Below are positions 8,186-10,609 of a DNA stretch of 10,609 bases, in pieces. The notes beneath the pieces were generated by a model. It did not search any database, was not told the origin of the DNA, and saw only the letters and a program-made list of their open reading frames with translations. Numbering within the stretch: the stretch's first letter is position 1; every line of letters begins with the position of its first letter. Where the stretch lies: assembly GCA_035591015.1 (NCBI GenBank), contig JAXIUW010220730.1, positions 1 to 10,609 on the forward strand, read 5' to 3'. The position numbers and the translations under genes were made by a program. The stretch comes from Cephalothrix simula (Eukaryota; Nemertea; Palaeonemertea; Archinemertea; Cephalotrichidae).

Positions 8186-8261
8186 TACAGGGTGGCCAGC
8201 CACCTGGAAATCAGGGAAAAGTCAGGGAATTCCAAAATCTTGAAACACTGTCCACCCTGTA
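8186..8261. mobile_element. Short TIR element, hAT-MITE-like (CAGGGTGG ends)
   Basis: TACAGGGTGG (8186-8195) is an exact reverse complement of CCACCCTGTA (8252-8261). The inside contains the run CCACCTGGAAATCAGGG and AAGTCAGGGAATTCC. CAGGG-type ends with CCTGGAAA and TCAGGGAATT inside resemble short non-autonomous hAT repeats I recall from many invertebrate genomes. That comparison is from memory. Flanks share only TAAT, so a clear 8-bp target duplication is not visible. Confidence 0.5.
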
Positions 8262-9088
8262 ATCTGTCCCGTCAAAATTATGAAATAAATGTAAAATCGA
8301 TAAAATTATTGGGAACTATATTTTAATGTCCGAAGACTGCATTCTACTCGTGTGTAACGTTACTGTCCTGGCAAGACTTAAATCTTTAAAAAAAACTTTT
8401 GTGAATGCTACCTGTATTCTCTTGGGGTTTATGACAGTATAGAAAGTTAGTATAGAGTAAGTTTTCTGCCACTTGAGAATTTTTGTAAAATGATAAAAAA
8501 CGTTTCTGAACTTTACTCAAAAATACTCTACAGAATGGTCCAAAATTTATAAAACTTCTCTACTTAAATATAGCTCTTTACAGCCAAAATTTCATAATTG
8601 TGACATAAATGCCACATAAAAAGGGAACCTTAGGGTAGAGTGGAATGGAAAGAGGAAATCGCGAGGATTCCCGCATTTTTAAGTTTCATTTCCAAATTCC
8701 AATTATAAGGAAGATATAGTGGTCTTGAAATGACTTCATTAATGCCCGTCCTATTTTTTCCTACACATGAAAACTAATTTGCATTTGCGCGCGGCCCACG
8801 AAATACTCAGCCAGACGATCGATGGATAGCCAGTACGGGAGATTGCAATTGACACAAATTACGTGTGTAGTATTCTATTTTGAAAGACCATATAAGGAAG
8901 ATGAAAAGTCTTTAAAGTCAAAGCAAACCGCAAAAGAGAAGACTATATAAACAGGGGTATTATACTAAGTATCGATTGGTTGATCATTATTCAGGACTCA
9001 CATATCCTTTGGTCAGAATCAAGGTGGATCAATAAAATTGACACGCATCCCCTGTAAGCAGTATTTTGTATTACATTAACTATCATCT

Positions 9089-9180
9089 CTCAGGATGGCT
9101 GAGTGGTTAAAGCTGTAATTACGTATGTTGTGACGTCATAAAAGTCTTAGTCGTGACCTGCGTGAGTTTGAGCCGCGAAA
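9089..9180 (+). repeat. Degenerate tRNA-derived SINE head (tRNA-Leu/Ser-like)
   Basis: GGATGGCTGAGTGGTTAAAGC closely resembles the D-arm region of class II tRNAs. The pol III A box is TGGCTGAGTGG (9096-9106), and a weaker B box, AGTTTGAGCCG, is at 9165-9175. The spacing suits a tRNA with a long variable arm. The acceptor and T stems do not pair well, so this is not a working tRNA. A SINE or tRNA pseudogene is the better reading. A CRE palindrome TGACGTCA (9131-9138) lies between the boxes. The 3' extent of any SINE is not clear. Confidence 0.55.
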
Positions 9181-9183
9181 GCG

Positions 9184-9549
9184 CATATCGTCCCTTTTAT
9201 GGAATAGAGCAGGGGCCCATTATGACATCGTTTTGCCGTATTATAGATGTCCCGCCATGTGGAGGACAATCGCTGTTAATTTTAAAGTTTGAATTTTGAA
9301 TATTGGTCTCAGTTTTGTCAAAATTGGGTGCTCTCCACCTTTTTGAGTTTATCACCTAAAACAGTTTTTTATATTTGACAATAGCTCATAAACAACTTTC
9401 GGGTGTGAAATCCCCACCCCTATGGGTGAGGCATAGCATCTTTTACGTTTTCAATCCCCCGCGGGTCGGATAAAGGGCAGTTGCGACCTATCTGAACACT
9501 CCCCCACCCCCTGCAGTGACTTTGACTAGTGTATAAAAGGGACAATATG
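9184..9549. repeat. 17-bp inverted repeat pair, 332 bp apart
   Basis: CATATCGTCCCTTTTAT (9184-9200) and ATAAAAGGGACAATATG (9533-9549) are reverse complements with one mismatch. The enclosed DNA has no open frame or recognised feature. The left arm begins directly after the SINE-like head, so the arms may mark a non-autonomous element or the body of the SINE. Confidence 0.5.
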
Positions 9550-9638
9550 GGTATCATATAGGGTCATAGGCTTCCAGTGACCCCCTCCCCTCTAGGATAA
9601 AAACCCAGACTCTAGTAGCGGTAATCTTTGATATTTAA

Positions 9639-9830
<192 letters not shown>

Positions 9831-9957
9831 TCTATCTTTTGATTTTAACTTTTGCTTGTATAATTTTTTTTGCTAAAACTTTACAACTTTTAAAGGGGGT
9901 TTTCTGGTGAATCGCCATGAAAGTGACATAACCTGGCCTTTCTTAAAACATTCAGAA

Positions 9958-9963
9958 AATAAA
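9958..9963 (+). terminator. Candidate poly(A) signal AATAAA after ANP32 TAG
   Basis: A canonical hexamer 128 bases after the TAG at 9828-9830, followed by TTTTGTATCATTC. It would support a short ANP32 transcript ending here, either as the normal 3' end or as intronic polyadenylation. Confidence 0.45.
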
Positions 9964-10249
9964 TTTTGTATCATTCTTTATATAACAAACATTAGATCAA
10001 AAGACTAACTGCAAGAGTTTGTTAGGACTAGTAATTGTTGGACTCAGTTGGAGAGTTGATTTTGAAAAACTGAATCAAACATGTCACTTTTGACCTACCT
10101 GACAAAAATTTAAATCAGAATTGATCTGTATAAAATATCTATGCTACAAAATTTTATTTATAAATGTATTCAGAAAGGCCGGTGTGGCAGGGATCGTTGT
10201 CTGTCCTCTTATTTCGTACATGTATAACCCTTCGTTCCTTCATCCCTGG

Positions 10250-10265
10250 AGGGACATTCGTCCCT
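10250..10265. repeat. Small hairpin AGGGAC-ATTC-GTCCCT
   Basis: A 6-bp perfect stem with a 4-base loop. TCCCTGG occurs on both sides of it, so part is also a short direct repeat. It lies in the GC-richer DNA after ANP32 exon 4. Confidence 0.5.
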
Positions 10266-10565
10266 GGGCTTCCTCATACATGGCCAACTTTGATGTCACA
10301 TGTACATCGTGCGGTGATATCGCTATTATGACATATACTTTTTTCACGCCATAATTTTGTATTGGAAATTAATTCTATTACGACGTTATATTCTTTGTCC
10401 AAGGGAGACTGAAGTTTGTGACGATGTCCGGCGATATCGTAATTTCACCAAACTCACAGGTTGTGTTCCTTTGGTTCTCTCGGAGAGTCTCGAATGTCAG
10501 GAAAGTACGTTCCAATGGTCATCCTACCACCAGAAATACGTCACAGATGTCCCTCGAGGGTCTTC

Positions 10566-10600
10566 CTACCTCATCCTACCCCTGGAGTAGGATTTGGTAG
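10566..10600. repeat. Hairpin CTACC / GGTAG enclosing ATCCTAC / GTAGGAT
   Basis: The outer stem CTACC (10566-10570) pairs with GGTAG (10596-10600). After a symmetric two-base internal loop, ATCCTAC (10573-10579) pairs with GTAGGAT (10587-10593) around a 7-base loop, CCCTGGA. That is 12 paired positions in 35 bases. A 10-bp palindrome, CCCTCGAGGG, lies just upstream (10551-10560). The element may continue past the end of the window. Confidence 0.6.
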
Positions 10601-10609
10601 AGAGAGATC

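Larger units (their letters stand above)
9831..10609 (+). other. ANP32 3' UTR plus intergenic DNA, or intron 4
   Basis: This follows the ANP32 exon 4 acidic stretch. The first 130 bases are T-rich and reach a canonical AATAAA at 9958. From about 10170 the GC content rises, and several hairpins and palindromes appear (10250-10265, 10551-10560, 10566-10600). Overlapping short open frames at 10121-10600 show no recognisable domain and run through these repeats, so none is called. If the 9823 donor is used, the whole stretch is intron. Confidence 0.6.

Noticed and set aside
9089-9180. A functional tRNA-Leu or tRNA-Ser gene
   Set aside because: The D-arm region is convincing, but the acceptor and T stems do not pair and the B box has several mismatches.
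10357-10600. Two overlapping + strand open frames
   Set aside because: They overlap each other in different frames, cross palindromes and match no family I recognise. A repeat is more likely, though an exon cannot be fully excluded.

Overview
This is a window of animal nuclear DNA, most likely from a marine invertebrate and probably a mollusc. It is AT-rich, its coding exons are short and bounded by GT/AG introns, and it is full of short inverted-repeat elements and TACATGTA-type palindromes, which I associate with bivalve genomes. No bacterial operon, phage, CRISPR array or viral gene is visible. Two protein genes lie head to tail on the + strand.

Layout. Positions 1-2930 are the last intron of a pyruvate kinase gene (or its 3' part). 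The intron is packed with inverted repeats: a palindromic element at 930-1190, a second copy of part of its flank at 2483-2738, and a long near-perfect hairpin at 2182-2289. The terminal pyruvate kinase exon is 2931-3151. An AT-rich 3' UTR follows, with candidate poly(A) signals at 3405, 4320 and 4665. At about 4798-5021 there is a promoter-like stretch (CRE palindrome, inverted CCAAT box, octamer-like site) and a 5' UTR.

From 5022 an ANP32-family (acidic leucine-rich nuclear phosphoprotein 32) gene is read in four exons: 5022-5069, 6947-7090, 8031-8150 and 9663-9830. The first three exons all end on codon boundaries. Together they encode the complete leucine-rich-repeat cap and the start of the acidic tail. 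The tail is unusually short if the TAG at 9828 is used. A GT at 9823 could instead splice to further acidic-tail exons beyond the window. Introns 1 and 3 carry MITE-like elements (6437-6562 and 8186-8261), and intron 3 also carries a tRNA-derived SINE-like sequence (about 9089-9180). The last 780 bases are either 3' UTR plus intergenic DNA or ANP32 intron 4, with several strong small hairpins after 10250.

The two genes are not functionally linked in any obvious way. Pyruvate kinase is the last step of glycolysis in the cytosol. ANP32 proteins act mainly in the nucleus in chromatin and phosphatase regulation. I found no convincing new multi-gene system. The most interesting material is the set of inverted-repeat elements in the introns and the undecided 3' end of ANP32.
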